Shown here: positions 33,153 through 45,489 of the stretch, one piece after another
Layout: every line of letters begins with the position of its first letter
Numbering within the stretch: the stretch's first letter is position 1
From: Protula sp. h YS-2021
Taxonomy: Eukaryota; Annelida; Polychaeta; Sabellida; Serpulidae
Direction of reading: 5' to 3'
Assembly: GCA_949752745.1 (NCBI GenBank)
Contig: OX457027.1
Span: 12,379,593-12,443,592, forward strand
Length of the DNA: 64,000 nt
Notes under the pieces: generated by a model
Seen by the model: only the letters and a program-made list of their open reading frames with translations
Told to the model about the DNA's origin: nothing
Database searches by the model: none
Translations under genes and position numbers: made by a program

Positions 33153-36100
33153 CTGCAAGCAAATAAATCGATAAGTAGACCATAAGAATAGAAATAGTTA
33201 TCGACTAAACGGGCACAATTCGATCATAAATGTCTTTTTATTCGACTGTTTGAACCCATACTCAGTGTATATTTTAATATGTATCTTAAGGGTGCATTAT
33301 TACTCGTCTTCAATCGTCAATTACCGGCTATTTTCGAATTATGACTGCTAAAAAACATGAAAGCAAGGAAGCTGAGGAAGATTTTAAATCTCGAAAAAAT
33401 TTAATGACGCCACTTTATTATTTAAAAACTGCAAGATATTCTTCAATTTGTTTGACCAAAATTTGGAGAACACCTGCTGTGTGACAGTGTATCTTCAGGG
33501 GAAAGATGACCGGGGATAACATCCCTTGAGTTAGGTTAAACCTCCCCTCCCCCCATCAGTTAAATACCCCGTGCTCTATATATGTTATAAGATAAGAAAT
33601 ACTGGGAATGGGTCAGTTGTTAAGAGTCAAGCGTTGAGCGGTTGAAAGTCGGAAAGTTGGCTGAAATTAACAGGAAGGGGGCGGAGTATTGCGGGACACT
33701 TGTTCAATTTTAGTGGATTATTGTCAACGTATAAATGCACAATCCACACATGTTCATAAGATTACCTTTGGCATATAAATGAAGCACAGCATTTCTGTAA
33801 CGACCACCTGTAGATAGACGAAGTTGGCGATGTATATGGCGTCAGGCCCCATGCTTCGGGCCACTGTTTCCCTGCACAATCGCAAAACGATGCACACTTT
33901 TATTGTGTCATTTTTGTTTGATTTTACATCCGTGTGACTTTGCATCGATTTTTACCGTATGGTGAATAGTGGCCATAATGGCAGCACTCGGTCACCATAT
34001 GGCGAATATTTATAACGCAAATAACCCAATTTTCTAATTATTTTGATATATGCGGAGAGTTTGTACCATTATGTTTACTATTAAACAAATGAGAGCTTTG
34101 AGAGACCATATGGTGAATATAATAGTGGACGATATGGTGAACATGATACTACACCATATGGTGCACTTGACAATGCACTGTATGATGAACATAATAGTAC
34201 ACCATATGATGAACATGATAGTGCACCAAATGGTGGACATGACAGTGCATCATATGGTGAATGTGATAGTGCACAATGTGATGAACATGATAGTGCACTA
34301 TATGGTGAACATAAAAGTGCACCATATGGCGAACATAATAGTGCACCATATGTATGGCTAATGTGAAGAATTCCATACTTATACACATATTGATATATTG
34401 GCCACTGCAAGGAAAACCATATGGTTGTTATATGACAAAAATGTTTGAGTTCAAAACTATTTTAGGCATAGTATAATACAGTAAAACCTCATTCTGGACA
34501 AACCCTGAAATACCGGACAACTGCCAATACCGGACAAGAATTCTCAGTCCCGTTTTTCCCCATTGGTTTACATGACCCCTGAAATACAGGACACATCTAT
34601 ATACCGGACAAAATACGCCAGTCCCCAGTTGTCCAGTGTAGGCAGGTTTTACTGTAATTACCACCATAAAGCCAACAAGTGTAGTTAGCTTGAGTTGTTT
34701 GCTTACTGAAGATTAAAAATTTCATACCACTTGCCTTTCCATACAAAACTTACTAACCAGCTGTCAAAAAAAAAATTGATGAAATTTATTCTACTATTCA
34801 CCAAATATCTCCTTTGAAATGAAAAATAAAAAAATGAAGAAAAAAAAGAGAGAAATATCCACAAAAAGGTTACCTGAGAATGATGATGACCCCTCCGAGG
34901 AGAATTGCGTTGTAAATAGACCAAGTTATATATTTGCTCTCATTGAAATTACTCGGCGCTTTCCTGACAACAAAACTTAAATACGCGCCCCAGAGAAGAA
35001 AGCACATTTCCCCTAAAAGAAAAGCAGGTAACAGAATAAGCCTGAGATATATCATTTCTATTTTTATTTCAATATTTATGGTGTTTTATAGATTATGGAA
35101 GCGATATTTGGCATCCATCAGAGTAATGGCATAACAGCTGGTTCTTCAGATAGTCCCAACACGGTCACTGTTACCTCTGCCCACTGACGGTCTGCATGTG
35201 TGTTTGTTTGTGTGCCTCCTCGCTGTCATCTCTGTCCACAGACGGTCTGTATGTGTGTTTGTTTGTGTGCCTTGTCACTGTCATCTGTGTCCTTTAACGG
35301 TCTGTATGTATGTTTGTTTGTGTGCCTTCTCGCTGTCATCTCTGTCCATGTGGGTCTGTGTGTGTTTGTTTGTGCGCCTCCTCGCTGTCATCTCTGTCCA
35401 CAGACGGTCTGTATGTGTCTTTGTTTGTGTGCCTTGTCACTGTCATCTGTGTCCTTTAACGGTCTGTATGTATGTTTGTTTGTGCGCCTCCTCGCTGTCA
35501 TCTCTGTCTTTTGACGGTCTGTATGTGTGTTTGTTTGTGTGCCTTCTCACTGCCATCTATGTCCTTTAACGGTCTGTATGTGTGTTTGTTTGTGCGCCTC
35601 CTCGCTGTCATCTCTGTCCATGTGGGTCTGTATGTGTGTATGTTTGTTTGTGTGCCTTCTCACTGCCATATATGTCCTTTAACGGTCTGTATGTATGTTT
35701 GCTTGTGCGCCTCCACGCTGTCATCTCTGTCCATGTGGGTCTGTATGTGTGTTTGTTTGTGCGCCTTCTCGCTGTCATCTCTGTCCATGTGGGTCTGTGT
35801 GTGTTTGTTTGTGCGCCTCCTCGCCGTCATCTCTGTCCACAGACGGTCTGTATGTGTGTTTGTTTGTGTGCCTTCTCGCTGTCATCTCTGTCCATGTGGG
35901 TCTGTGTGTGTTTGTTTGTGCGCCTCCTCGCTGCCATCTCTGTCCACAGACGGTCTATATGTGTGTTTGTTTGTGTGTCTTGTCACTGTCATCTGTGTCC
36001 TTTAACGGTCTGTATGTATGTTTGTTTGTGCGCCTCCTCGCTGTCATCTCTGTCTTTTGACGGTCTGTATGTGTGTTTGTTTGTGTGCCTTCTCACTGCC

Positions 36101-39100
36101 ATCTATGTCCTTTAACGGTCTGTATGTGTGTTTGTTTGTGCGCCTCCTCGCTGTCATCTCTGTCCATGTGGGTCTGTATGTGTGTATGTTTGTTTGTGTG
36201 CCTTCTCACTGCCATATATGTCCTTTAACGGTCTGTATGTATGTTTGCTTGTGCGCCTCCACGCTGTCATCTCTGTCCATGTGGGTCTGTATGTGTGTTT
36301 GTTTGTGCGCCTCCACGCTGTCATCTTTGTCAACTGATGGTCTGTATGTGTGTTTGTTTGTGTGCCTTGTCACTGTCATCTGTGTCCTTTATCGGTCTGT
36401 ATGTATGTTTGTTTGTGCGCCTCCTCGCTGTCATCTCTGTCTTTTGACGGTCTGTATGTGTGTTTGTTTGTGTGCCTTCTCACTGCCATCTATGTCCTTT
36501 AACGGTCTGTATGTGTGCTTGTTTGTGCGCCTCCACGCTGTCATCTCTGCCCATTAACGGTCTGTATGTGTGTTTGTTTGTGCGCCTCCTCGCTGTCATC
36601 TCTGTCCATGTGGGTCTGTATGTGTGTTTGTTTGTGCGCCTCCACGCTGTCATCTTTGTCAACTGATGGTCTGTATGTGTGTTTGTTTGTGCGCCTTCAC
36701 ACGGTCATCTCTGTCCATGTGGGTCTGTATGTGTGTTTGTTTGTGCGCCTTCACGCGGTCATCTCTTTCAATGTGGGTCTGTATGTGTGTTTGTTTGTGC
36801 GCCTCCACGCTGTCATCTCAGTCCATGTGGGTCTGTATGTGTGTTTGTGCGCCTCCACGCTGTCATCTCTGTCCGTGTGGGTCTGTACGTGTGTTTGCTT
36901 GTGCGCCTCCACGCTGTCATCTTTGTCCATGTGAGTCTGTATGTGTGTTTGTTTGTGCGCCTTCTCGCGGTCATCTCTGTCCATGTGGGTCTGTATGTGT
37001 GTTTGTTTGTGCGCCTCCACGCTGTCATCTTTGTCAACTGATGGTCTGTATGTGTGTTTGTTTGTGTGCCTTGTCACTGTCATCTGTGTCCTTTATCGGT
37101 CTGTATGTATGTTTGTTTGTGCGCCTCCTCGCTGTCATCTCTGTCTTTTGACGGTCTGTATGTGTGTTTGTTTGTGTGCCTTCTCACTGCCATCTATGTC
37201 CTTTAACGGTCTGTATGTGTGCTTGTTTGTGCGCCTCCACGCTGTCATCTCTGCCCATTAACGGTCTGTATGTGTGTTTGTTTGTGCGCCTCCTCGCTGT
37301 CATCTCTGTCCATGTGGGTCTGTATGTGTGTATGTTTATTTGTGTGCCTTCTCACTGCCATTTATGTTCTTTAACGGTCTGTATGTATGTTTGTTTGTGC
37401 GCCTCCACGCTGTCATCTCTGTCCATGTGGGTCTGTATGTGTGTTTGTTTGTGCGCCTCCACGCTGTCATCTTTGTCAACTGATGGTCTGTATGTGTGTT
37501 TGTTTGTGCGCCTTCACACGGTCATCTCTGTCCATGTGGGTCTGTATGTGTGTTTGTTTGTGCGCCTTCACGCGGTCATCTCTTTCAATGTGGGTCTGTA
37601 TGTGTGTTTGTTTGTGCGCCTCCACGCTGTCATCTCAGTCCATGTGGGTCTGTATGTGTGTTTGTGCGCCTCCACGCTGTCATCTCTGTCCGTGTGGGTC
37701 TGTACGTGTGTTTGCTTGTGCGCCTCCACGCTGTCATCTTTGTCCATGTGAGTCTGTATGTGTGTTTGTTTGTGCGCCTTCACGCGGTCATCTCTGTCCA
37801 TGTGGGTCTGTATGTGTGTTTCTTTGTGCGCCTCCTCGCTGTCATCTCTGTCCACAGACGGTCTGTATGTGTGTTTGTTTGTGTGCCTTGTCACTGTCAT
37901 CTGTGTCCTTTAATGGTCTGTATGTATGTTTGTTTGTGCGCCTCCTCGCTGTCATCTCTGTCCTTTGGCGGTCTGTATGTGTGTTTGTTTGTGCGCCTTC
38001 ACGCGGTCATCTCTGTCCATGTGGGTCTGTATATGTGTTTGTTTGTGCCCCTCCACGCTGTCATCTCTGTCCATGTGGGTCTCTATGTGTGTTTGTTCGT
38101 GCAGCTCCTCGCTGTCATCTCTGTCCACTGATGGTCTGTGTGTGTGTTTGTTTGTGCGCCTCCACGCTGTCATCTTTGTCCATGTGGGTCTGTAGGTGTG
38201 TTTGTTTGTGCCCCTCCACGCTGTCATCTCTGTCCATGTGGGTCTGTATGTGTGTTTGTTTGTGCGCCTCCTCGCTCTTAGCTATGTCCTTGACGGTCTG
38301 TATGTGCCGTATTACTCCATTACAATAAAATCTTTCCAAATGTAACCAAAAGGGACACCTTAAAGGGGACACCTCAAAGGGGACACCTCAAAGGGGACAC
38401 CTCAAAGGGGACACACCATTGTCGGAAATTTTGCTGGCAAAGAACGTGTAAAGAGATTTCAAGTGGGTAAAAAAATCAGAAACAACGGTCAAACTCAGAA
38501 AATGCACTTTGATTCATAAATAGATCTACAGATGTATATGTACACTTGAAGCTTGGTTTGGGCTCAGATGAAAGGTCTGCTGCCGCGCCTGTATACTGCT
38601 TGTTTTAGACAAAAGTGTAAAAAAAGAAAAAAAACCCGGAAACGTACCAATACTAGCACCGTGATCCCACCATCCAATCGAGCACTCCTGAAACTTGAGA
38701 TCTGATTCATTTTTGTGCCATTCTACCTGTCAAATTAAACTTTGTCGTATATAAATGTGAAACAGCGTGAAAGTACGGGTGTATCCACCTGTCAAATTAA
38801 ACAGCATGGTATATAAATGCAAAACAATGAAAGCATGGGTGTATCCCCCCCTCCGGCCCCGTCCCCGCCCCGTCCCCGCCCCTTCCCCCGCCTTCGACCC
38901 CCCCCCCCCCCCCCCGCAATTCCACCTTTCAAATTAAACAGCATTGTATATAAATGTGAAATAACTTGAAAGTATGCGTGTACCCCCCCCCCCCCCCGTC
39001 GTCACCGCCCCTCCCCCTGTGGCAGTCTTACTTGGTTAGCGTACGCCATGTACCTAGTTCGGGGGTTCATACGGCGCCCATACATGATGGAAATACACCT

Positions 39101-42100
39101 CATTATGGAACTATACCGTTATGTACGAAAGACCAGAAAGCTCATTTCCTTCCAAGAAATTTCCACATCACTTCGATGGAAATTCCAGGAACTTCCAAGA
39201 AGTTCTCACCTCATTTCCGAAGAACTTCCGAGAACTTCCAAGAATTTCCATGGAAATTCCAAGAAGTTCTCACCTTAGTACGGAAGAACTTCTGAGAATC
39301 TCCAAGGAAATTCTTGCAACTTCCAAGAAGTTCTCACCTTCGAAATTGGCTAGAAAAATTTAAAAGCGGCGCCATTTATCCAATTCCTGTGAATCACCAC
39401 ATGAAATCAATTTCCTAAGTTGAGAACTTCTTGGAATTTCCATGGAAATTCTTGGAAGTTGTCGAAAGTTCTTCCGAAGTGAGGTGAGAACTTCTTGGAA
39501 GTTCCAAGAATTTCCTTGGAAATTCTCAGAAGTTCTTCCGTACTAAGGTGAGAACTTCTTGGAATTTCCATGGAAATTCTTGGAAGTTCTCGGAAGTTCG
39601 TCCGAAGTGAGGTGAGAACTTCTTGGAAGTTCCAAGAATTTCCTTGGAAATTCTCAGAAGTTCTTCCGTACTAAGGTGAGAACTTCTTGGAATTTCCATG
39701 GAATTTCTTTGAAGTTCTCGGAAGTTCTTCCGGAGTGAGGTGAGAACTTCTTGGAAGTTCCAAGAATTTCCTTGGAAATTCTCAGAAGTTCTTCCGTGCT
39801 AAGGTGAGAACTTCTTGGAATTTCCATGGAAATTCTTGGAAGTTCTCGAAAGTTCTTCCGAAGTGAGGTGAGAACTTCTTGGAAGTTCCAAGAATTTCCT
39901 TGGAAATTCTCAGAAGTTCTTCCGTACTAAGGTGAGAACTTCTTGGAATTTCCATGGAAATTCTTGGAAGTTCTCGGAAGTTCTTCCGAAGTGAGGTGAG
40001 AACTTGGAAGTTTCAGGAATTTCCATCGAAGTGATGTGGAAATTTCTTGGAAGGAAATGAGCTTTCTGGTCTTTCGTAGTTATGGCATAATTGCACACTG
40101 TGGCGTATACACCCTGTGTTTTCACGAGCGTTAGTTGCATCTGGCGGTATATTTAAAAAAAATCAAAACGTGCGTATCGGATATTTTATTTTTTTCTAGC
40201 GTTTAAATGGCCTCGCGGCAATTTCCTCAGCCCTGCAACATTTAAATGTGACGAATTATATTACTATTTATTACGCTCTCTTTAACTTGGTCATGATTTC
40301 TTTCGCGTATTTATTTAAAAATAATCACCCTTCTTCTTTCACACCTGTGTTTGTAAGAACGTTTGTTTGAGCGTGCGTTTTATCACGAGTTGGTAAAATA
40401 TGGGGGTACGTTTTGATTTTTTTGGTACAAATATACCGCCCATAGTAAAAACTCGTCTGATATGTTGTTTGATATAACATGCGTTCGAATCATATCTCTG
40501 AATTTTAGAACGCGAAAAAATTGGTTATAGAGCGCGTTGAATTTAATTCATGTCAATAAAATTTTATAATTTATTTTGAGAATGATGAAAACCACGTGCA
40601 GAAATCAGTAGTGAGTTGGAAAACAGAAAAAGTGCTTCGCGAAAGAATTAAATATTTTCTGGTGTATTAATTGTACATAAATACCACAGCGATACAAAAT
40701 AGCTGTTGTTGCGCAAGCGTCGTGAAAAATTTTGCACAATTATACAGTCATAATTGCAAGTCTGTGCATCGATGCTTACGAAGATCTTTACAAAACGTTT
40801 GTTAATTCAAAAGCTAATATTTTCTCGTGACCTAAATCAAATAAAACTGCACGCTTCGTTTCATTAAACCAGTTGATTTCGTCCGGCTGGTCCAGTTACA
40901 TCAGTGAGGGAGGGGCATCCGTTGCCTGTAAGTATATATGTATGTAAATATGTATATATGTATGTACGTATGTATGTATGCATGTATATACGTATGTATG
41001 TTTATGCGTAACATTTATTTTTTATTCAAAATGCATCTTCGCCTACGGTTTTAATCGGATTGCTTTCAAATTTTTCTTAACTGTTCCCTAAATATTTATC
41101 TCTTGAAAATTACGCTTTTTTCTGGCAATGCATCGTAAATTGGCCAAATTGTGCCCTTTAAAATTTTGGTAGCCAGTTTTCAAAATACTTCTCCCATAAT
41201 TTTGATTCTTTGCTTTCAAATTTTCAGTGATGTTTTCTGTGAGTGTTTTTAATTTGTTGTTTTTTGTTGTTTGTCTGGTTTTTTTGGTTTTTTTAGCAAG
41301 AGTACTTTTTTGCAATCCGCATAAAAATGATGAAAATAATGATTTAAAATGGCAAAATGACAGAATTTTAAAACTTGCAGGAGCAGTTTTCTAAGCTGGA
41401 TCCTCCGCTAGAGATTGTGAAATGAAATGCCTGCTTTTGGTAAAAATTTCAGTAACGAACTTCTGAAATGCTTCTACCATCGTTTGATCGATGTGCTTTC
41501 CGATTTATATAGATAATCCCTATGAAGTTCTCGCTTTAAGAAAACATTTTAGGGGGATTCTACACGCGTTTCGATATTTGATTAAATAGATTTCAGCTGG
41601 TCAAAATGTCCCTTGACATTTTTATTTGTCTGGTGGTAATTTATCTGGTAAGTCATTTCACATTGAAGGGATACTGATTTTTGCACCAAGAACCGTGAAA
41701 ATATTGTTGCGATTTCTCACTGCCAGTGGTGGCAGAAGAGTGGAATGTTCAATGGGCGATATTGTGGGATGTTGTTAAGAGAAAAGTGAACCATGTTCTC
41801 TGAAGTAACCAGAAAAAGAATTCATTAGCAAATGCGCACAGACTAATAGTGATATAAGTGCTTTTCAGTCATGCCCCTGCTATTGCTAATGATAGTGATG
41901 AAAAAGAAAAATAGCCGCCTCTCTTAAGTGAGGAAACACTATAATACTTACTTGTGGCGTTCCTATTATCGCCCAAGCTGTTAAGTATACGATGGTCACG
42001 ATAACACAAGGGTAGAAACGGTTCAGAACCGCGCGATCAGTCAACTGCAGTCGTTTAGCTGACTTAACGTTGAAAATGGCAGATATTCTGAAAATAACAC

Positions 42101-45100
42101 AAGGGGTTTCTTGCGCACGGCAACCTACTTGTATGTAAGTAGGTTGACTTTGTTTCCATTTGCCTGTATTCTTTATAGCTGGCAGATGTATGATGTATCA
42201 TAATTTCGATTAGGAGGGGAGGGTCAGGGGTGGTGTAGGGGGTTCAGGGAGGGTTAGGTGGTGGTGTACGGGGTGATGTAGAGGGTGTAGGGGTGGTGCA
42301 GGGAGGTGTAGGGGTGGTGTAGGGGAAGGGGTGGTGTAGGGGGTGTAGGGGTGGTGCAGGGAGGTGTAGGGGGGTACTGTAGGGGAGGGGTGGTGTAGGA
42401 GTGTATGGGTGATGTAGGGGGGGGGGGCATGGGAAATGGAGGGACGGGGAGGGGAAGACGAGGGGCTGGCAGGAATATTTTATGTTCCCACCTCCATTTT
42501 TTGATGAGCAGATGGGAAGGGAGAGGGGGAGGAGGTCAGGAGGGGGAGGGGAGTTGGGAGTATGTTGTGGGACATGCTCTCACCGCCATGTTTTGATGAG
42601 CAGAGCGCCGTACGACAGCACAAATCCCAGATGTTGTGACCACACGCGGAACCCACACAGAATGGCATTTACTTTGGGAAAATCAACAAAAATCTGGAAA
42701 CGATGTTTCACATTACAAACACCAGACCATCCGTTAATTTGAAATATTTGCCATTTTGTAATAACATTAATTTAAAGAGATTTAATTTATCTTAATCACA
42801 CAAAAATTTACGAGATCTAATTTTATTATAAAGGAAACCTTTATTAACTGTTTGCTATTGGGTCAATTAATAAAATCTGATAATTACTTATTCCTACTGG
42901 CACTCCCGACTTCAGCATGCTGCTTTGTTGCGTTCAACAGAAACAGGTTGTTTTCCTTTTTAAAGCTCTATCGTTGTTATTATTGTTTGACCCACAAGAT
43001 GGCGCCGTGATTGCCGGAAAACGGTTCGATGTTGAAAGGACGTGGCACCAGGAAAAGCATAGTAGGGCACAAATAAGCCCCGGGAGGGGGGGGGGGCACT
43101 TGGTATCTAATGTGTTACAATGCTTGTCAAAAAAAAAAAAACGCGGAGAAAGGGGGGGGGGTAAATTTGGGGACAGACGTGGTCCGTCAAATGCCAATTT
43201 CGTTAAAAAGGGGGGTGCATTTAGTATTCCGCGTTTCCCACAAAATGGGGGCTCTTTCGGAACTGTGGTGTGCGTTTAGTTATAAAGGGGGTATTATTCG
43301 AAACAAAAGGACTTCGTGTTTATGGATCGTTTTAAAAGGTCATGGGCACCGGCTGGTACGTGTTGTTACGTGAGTGCCCCTCCCCCCTGGGATATAAACA
43401 TTGTAAAGTGAATTGTAAAGCGAACATGTTGTATAACTTTATTACAAATGTGCAATACTGTGCAGTATTGTGCAGTATAGAAGTACTTACTCGTATGTAC
43501 ATGAGTCCCGCTCCTGCGTTCATAATGTGAAGAAATATTGGACTCGCTGACTTAATAACCTTGGACAGAATGGACATTAAAAAGAAATAACATCATTTAA
43601 TAAAACATGTCTGTATAATCTGAACGTGCCTTGGATCCCAGCAGCCGCGCTTAGAATGGAACTGAGACATGGTGATTTTCCAACATAGGTTTTTTTTGTT
43701 AAAAAATTATCGTATTCCAGAGAGTATTATTTTTGAATTCTGAAATGAACCGTCGTGAATACTTTATTGAGCTAAATTCATGAATTATGTACTTGACGTT
43801 GAAATCTACTTGACGAAGGGAATGGATGACGAAAGTACCTAAGTATTTGACAAAAATACCTTTTTCTGCCTGAACAAGAAAACGCTGACAGAGGCAGTCC
43901 CCACCAAAGAAACCAGCGCGATGTTCAGGAACAACAGTATTGAGCTGATAAAGACGTTCTTTTCATACAAGCAAGGCGAATCATCGACACAGGAGTCACA
44001 GCCTTCGGCGCATTTCAGGCACGTGAAGGCATACTCTTTGCCGTGAAATCCGCTATTATCGCCACCAGTAGTGTTCCCTATAGTGACCCCGGCGTAGAAC
44101 GCTTCCAGGACTTTGCCACTGAAGGCTCGAGTTGTATCTTCCAAATAAGGAAAGTAGAAACCGGGCACACACTCGCACGAGTACGAACCTCTCACAAATC
44201 CTTCCCCTTTGATGGGCACGCACTGAAATATCGAAATAACATCCAGAACCCCCTGTCTACCCCCTACTCAACTTTCTGAAGATTAAAACTACAACTTGCA
44301 ATAACTGCATCTATAGATTCTTACTCACTTTTCAATATTTTGCATCAGAAACCCTAATAGTTACTCGGCATAACTACATCAATTTTTCCTCTATTTGTGC
44401 ACGTTTAATTTATCTGCAAAAATTGGAGATTAAGAAAAATATTTATTTGAAAATGAAAGCAATATTTGACAATAATTTCTGAATAAATTATATGTGTATG
44501 GGTGACTATATTTGTGAAGCGACACTGGTACCCGTACCCTAGTGGTGGGCTGGCAATTGTGAGAACCACGAAACACATCCACAGTTGAAACGGCGTTTGT
44601 GACGTCATCTTCCAAGTCACATTGATTAATATCAATATCCGTAAGCTCAATATCGATCGTTCCAATACCTCTGTTGGCGTGTGAAAACATGGCATATACA
44701 GTGTTGGAAAGAGAGGACTCTTTTTGTGTATAAAATGACAACATCTAATCTCATTCTATAAAATCTTCATATTTTATTGTCTTTCAAATTTAAATTATAA
44801 TGTTGTGCATATATTTACAAAACATTTTGTCTGATTCTCGTGAACTGCTAGCAAAATGTAACTTTATAATGTTTTAGAGGGCAAAAGCAGTATCTTTGAA
44901 GCTTAACTTTAATTAATTTATTTTATTTAATTTGAGAGTTAAATTCAATTGTTGCCCAAGCTCAGTACGCCGTCAAATTACCTAAAGATTGGTTCTTGAT
45001 TTTGATTGACACCAAAAATGGGTGCTGAGTATGTGACCATCCACACATCCCCGCCTCCGCAGTCATAATACGGGGATGTCCAGTGACCGTCGGACAGCTG

Positions 45101-45152
45101 AGCCAGCGGCGCGTACCTCTCGAATACGTCATTGTGATGTGTGTCGTTAACC
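33024..45152 (-). CDS. class C G-protein-coupled receptor, GPR158/GPR179-like (10 exons seen)
   Basis: Ten minus-strand exons (45152-44982, 44670-44538, 44222-43860, 43559-43491, 42693-42584, 42087-41952, 38726-38648, 35012-34874, 33871-33766, 33152-33024) join without a phase conflict into 478 residues. In order they encode the end of an extracellular cache domain (YYDCGGGDVWMVTYSAPIF), a Cys-rich EGF-like stalk (CVPGFYFP, AEGCDSCVDDSPC) and seven membrane helices. The second extracellular loop has the conserved Cys-Trp-Trp segment (QECSIGWWDHG). These features match the orphan class C receptors GPR158/GPR179 and insect CG31760. In mammals GPR158 is a plasma-membrane receptor described as binding glycine and regulating RGS7. 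That function is family knowledge and not shown here. The signal peptide, N-terminal cache half and cytoplasmic tail are outside the exons found. Confidence 0.88.
33766..33871 (-). CDS. receptor exon I (TM7)
   Basis: Acceptor gattgtgcag, donor ccaaag/gtaatc. It contains ETVARSMGPDAIYIANFVYL and ends CFIYMPK. The Pro-Lys ending of TM7 is typical of class C receptors. Confidence 0.87.
34095..34355. repeat. 24-25 bp minisatellite in receptor intron
   Basis: About 10 copies of a unit with gtgcaccatatggtgaacat. The core caccatatggtg is palindromic. It lies between receptor exons H and I. Confidence 0.9.
34479..34654. mobile_element. Tigger/pogo-type MITE
   Basis: A 176 bp element with inverted ends cagtaaaacct and aggttttactg, flanked on both sides by TA. 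It has internal repeats of taccggaca and no coding. The ends and TA target duplication fit the pogo branch of Tc1/mariner transposons. It lies in the intron between receptor exons H and I. Confidence 0.75.
34874..35012 (-). CDS. receptor exon H (TM5-TM6)
   Basis: Acceptor ttttcttttag, donor attctcag/gtaacc. It encodes EMCFLLWGAYLSFVVRKAPS, then NFNESKYITWSIYNA and LLGGVIIIL. The RKAPSNFNESKYI intracellular loop is highly characteristic of the GPR158-like group. Confidence 0.9.
35188..38305. repeat. 3.1 kb satellite of ~54 bp units in a receptor intron
   Basis: About 57 copies of a unit containing ggtctgtatgtgtgtttg, tttgtgcgcc and acgctgtcatctctgtcc. Larger segments are repeated: sequence at 35472 recurs at 36018 (546 bp), 36460 at 37164 (704 bp) and 36570 at 37387 (817 bp). 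These are multiples or near-multiples of the unit, indicating recent unequal exchange. Open frames run through in several phases because the unit has no stops. They are not genes. Confidence 0.95.
38355..38415. repeat. 14 bp tandem repeat
   Basis: Four to five copies of aaaggggacacctc. Confidence 0.9.
38648..38726 (-). CDS. receptor exon G (second extracellular loop)
   Basis: Acceptor aatttgacag, donor tattg/gtacgt. There are 26 codons plus one base beginning VEWHKNESDLKFQECSIGWW. The Cys is the expected partner of the disulphide to TM3, and the WWD motif matches GPR158-like receptors. Confidence 0.85.
38840..39000. repeat. C-runs and short duplication
   Basis: Homopolymer C runs at about 38898-38917 and 38982-38997 separate two copies of a segment with caaattaaacagcat.gtatataaatg, a third copy of which is at 38730-38760. 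Confidence 0.8.
39122..40080. mobile_element. foldback element in receptor intron
   Basis: A left arm (39122-39352) and a longer right arm (39423-40080) are inverted copies. The outer ends tacgaaagaccagaaagc and its complement at 40061-40078 delimit it. Both arms are filled with tandem repeats of gaacttcttggaagttcc and aatttccatggaaattc, units that are themselves palindromic. A ~70 bp unique spacer is in the middle. No coding sequence. It sits in the intron between receptor exons F and G. Confidence 0.85.
40081..41951. other. receptor intron F-G, remaining part
   Basis: AT-rich. A tatgtatg microsatellite lies at 40933-41005. No exon was recognised. Confidence 0.55.
41952..42087 (-). CDS. receptor exon F (intracellular loop 2, TM4)
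   Basis: Acceptor gttattttcag, donor ccacaa/gtaagt. It encodes ISAIFNVKSAKRLQLTD, then RFYPCVIVTIVYLTAWAIIG. The basic SAKRLQLTD segment is the second intracellular loop. Confidence 0.88.
42215..42560. repeat. G-rich minisatellite next to receptor exon E
   Basis: Irregular repeats of tgtaggggtggtgcaggg, then ggagggg runs, up to about 25 bases from the exon E donor. On this strand it has many G-runs able to form quadruplexes. In the transcript of the receptor gene (minus strand) the tract is C-rich. Confidence 0.85.
42584..42693 (-). CDS. receptor exon E (TM2 end, TM3)
   Basis: Acceptor tcgtttccag, donor tggcg/gtgaga. It starts IFVDFPKVNAILCGFRVW and continues HLGFVLSYGALLIKTW. The Cys before TM3 is the conserved disulphide Cys. 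Confidence 0.88.
43491..43559 (-). CDS. receptor exon D (intracellular loop 1, TM2)
   Basis: Acceptor ctgtccaag, donor atacga/gtaagt, 23 codons in phase 0 starting VIKSASPIFLHIMNAGAG. It joins the preceding RQKK to give the KxxKxASP loop common in class C receptors. Confidence 0.82.
43860..44222 (-). CDS. receptor exon C (Cys-rich stalk and TM1)
   Basis: Acceptor cgatatttcag, donor aaaaag/gtattt, 121 codons in phase 0. It opens CVPIKGEGFVRGSYSCECVP (EGF-like), then CLKCAEGCDSCVDDSPC, then TM1 FISSILLFLNIALVSLVGTA and FLFRQKK. One possible N-glycosylation site, NTT, lies between. Confidence 0.92.
44538..44670 (-). CDS. receptor exon B (cache to stalk linker)
   Basis: Acceptor cacgccaacag, donor actagg/gtacgg. 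One base plus 44 codons: GIGTIDIELTDIDINQC, then VFRGSHNCQPTTR. This acceptor, not the further upstream open frame, is required by the phase of exon A. The joined IFRGIGTIDIEL reads as a continuous cache strand. Confidence 0.82.
44982..45152 (-). CDS. receptor exon A (end of cache domain)
   Basis: Acceptor ctgttgccag, donor ctttag/gtaatt. One base, 56 codons and two bases. It contains HWTSPYYDCGGGDVWMVT and YSAPIFGVNQ, the conserved second half of an extracellular cache-type ligand domain. Its phase-1 entry shows that further 5' exons exist. None was recognised to the right. Confidence 0.85.
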
Positions 45153-45489
45153 CTGGCAACAGATACGCCGCTAGAGATGTGGAGATGTCACGATTAAGGA
45201 TGGAAAGGTCTAGAAATTGAATGTATGTGAAATTTACTCAAGTCTCCATTTTTTTCTGTAATGTGTAGTAATTCAGTATATGCCATATATATGCCATATA
45301 TTTTCGCTACCTTCCGTCGTCAGGAAAGTGTGGGCCTGAGGGAGACGGGATGAGACACGATGTGTCTGGCTTCCCAACGGCACGTGCGCGTTATCGTTCA
45401 GTCCAATATCACGGAAAATGGTGTAAGCTCACCTAATTCTCACCCCTCTCCTCCGATAAAAAGCCCCGAACTGGTGCAGCTTTGTCCAT

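Noticed and set aside
35198..38328. Many long plus-strand frames rich in Cys, Val and Leu
   Set aside because: The 54 bp satellite is open in several frames at once and lies inside a receptor intron.
44671..44744. Longer start for receptor exon B using the upstream ATG
   Set aside because: The phase from exon A only fits the acceptor ending at 44671. The extra peptide would break the cache strand.
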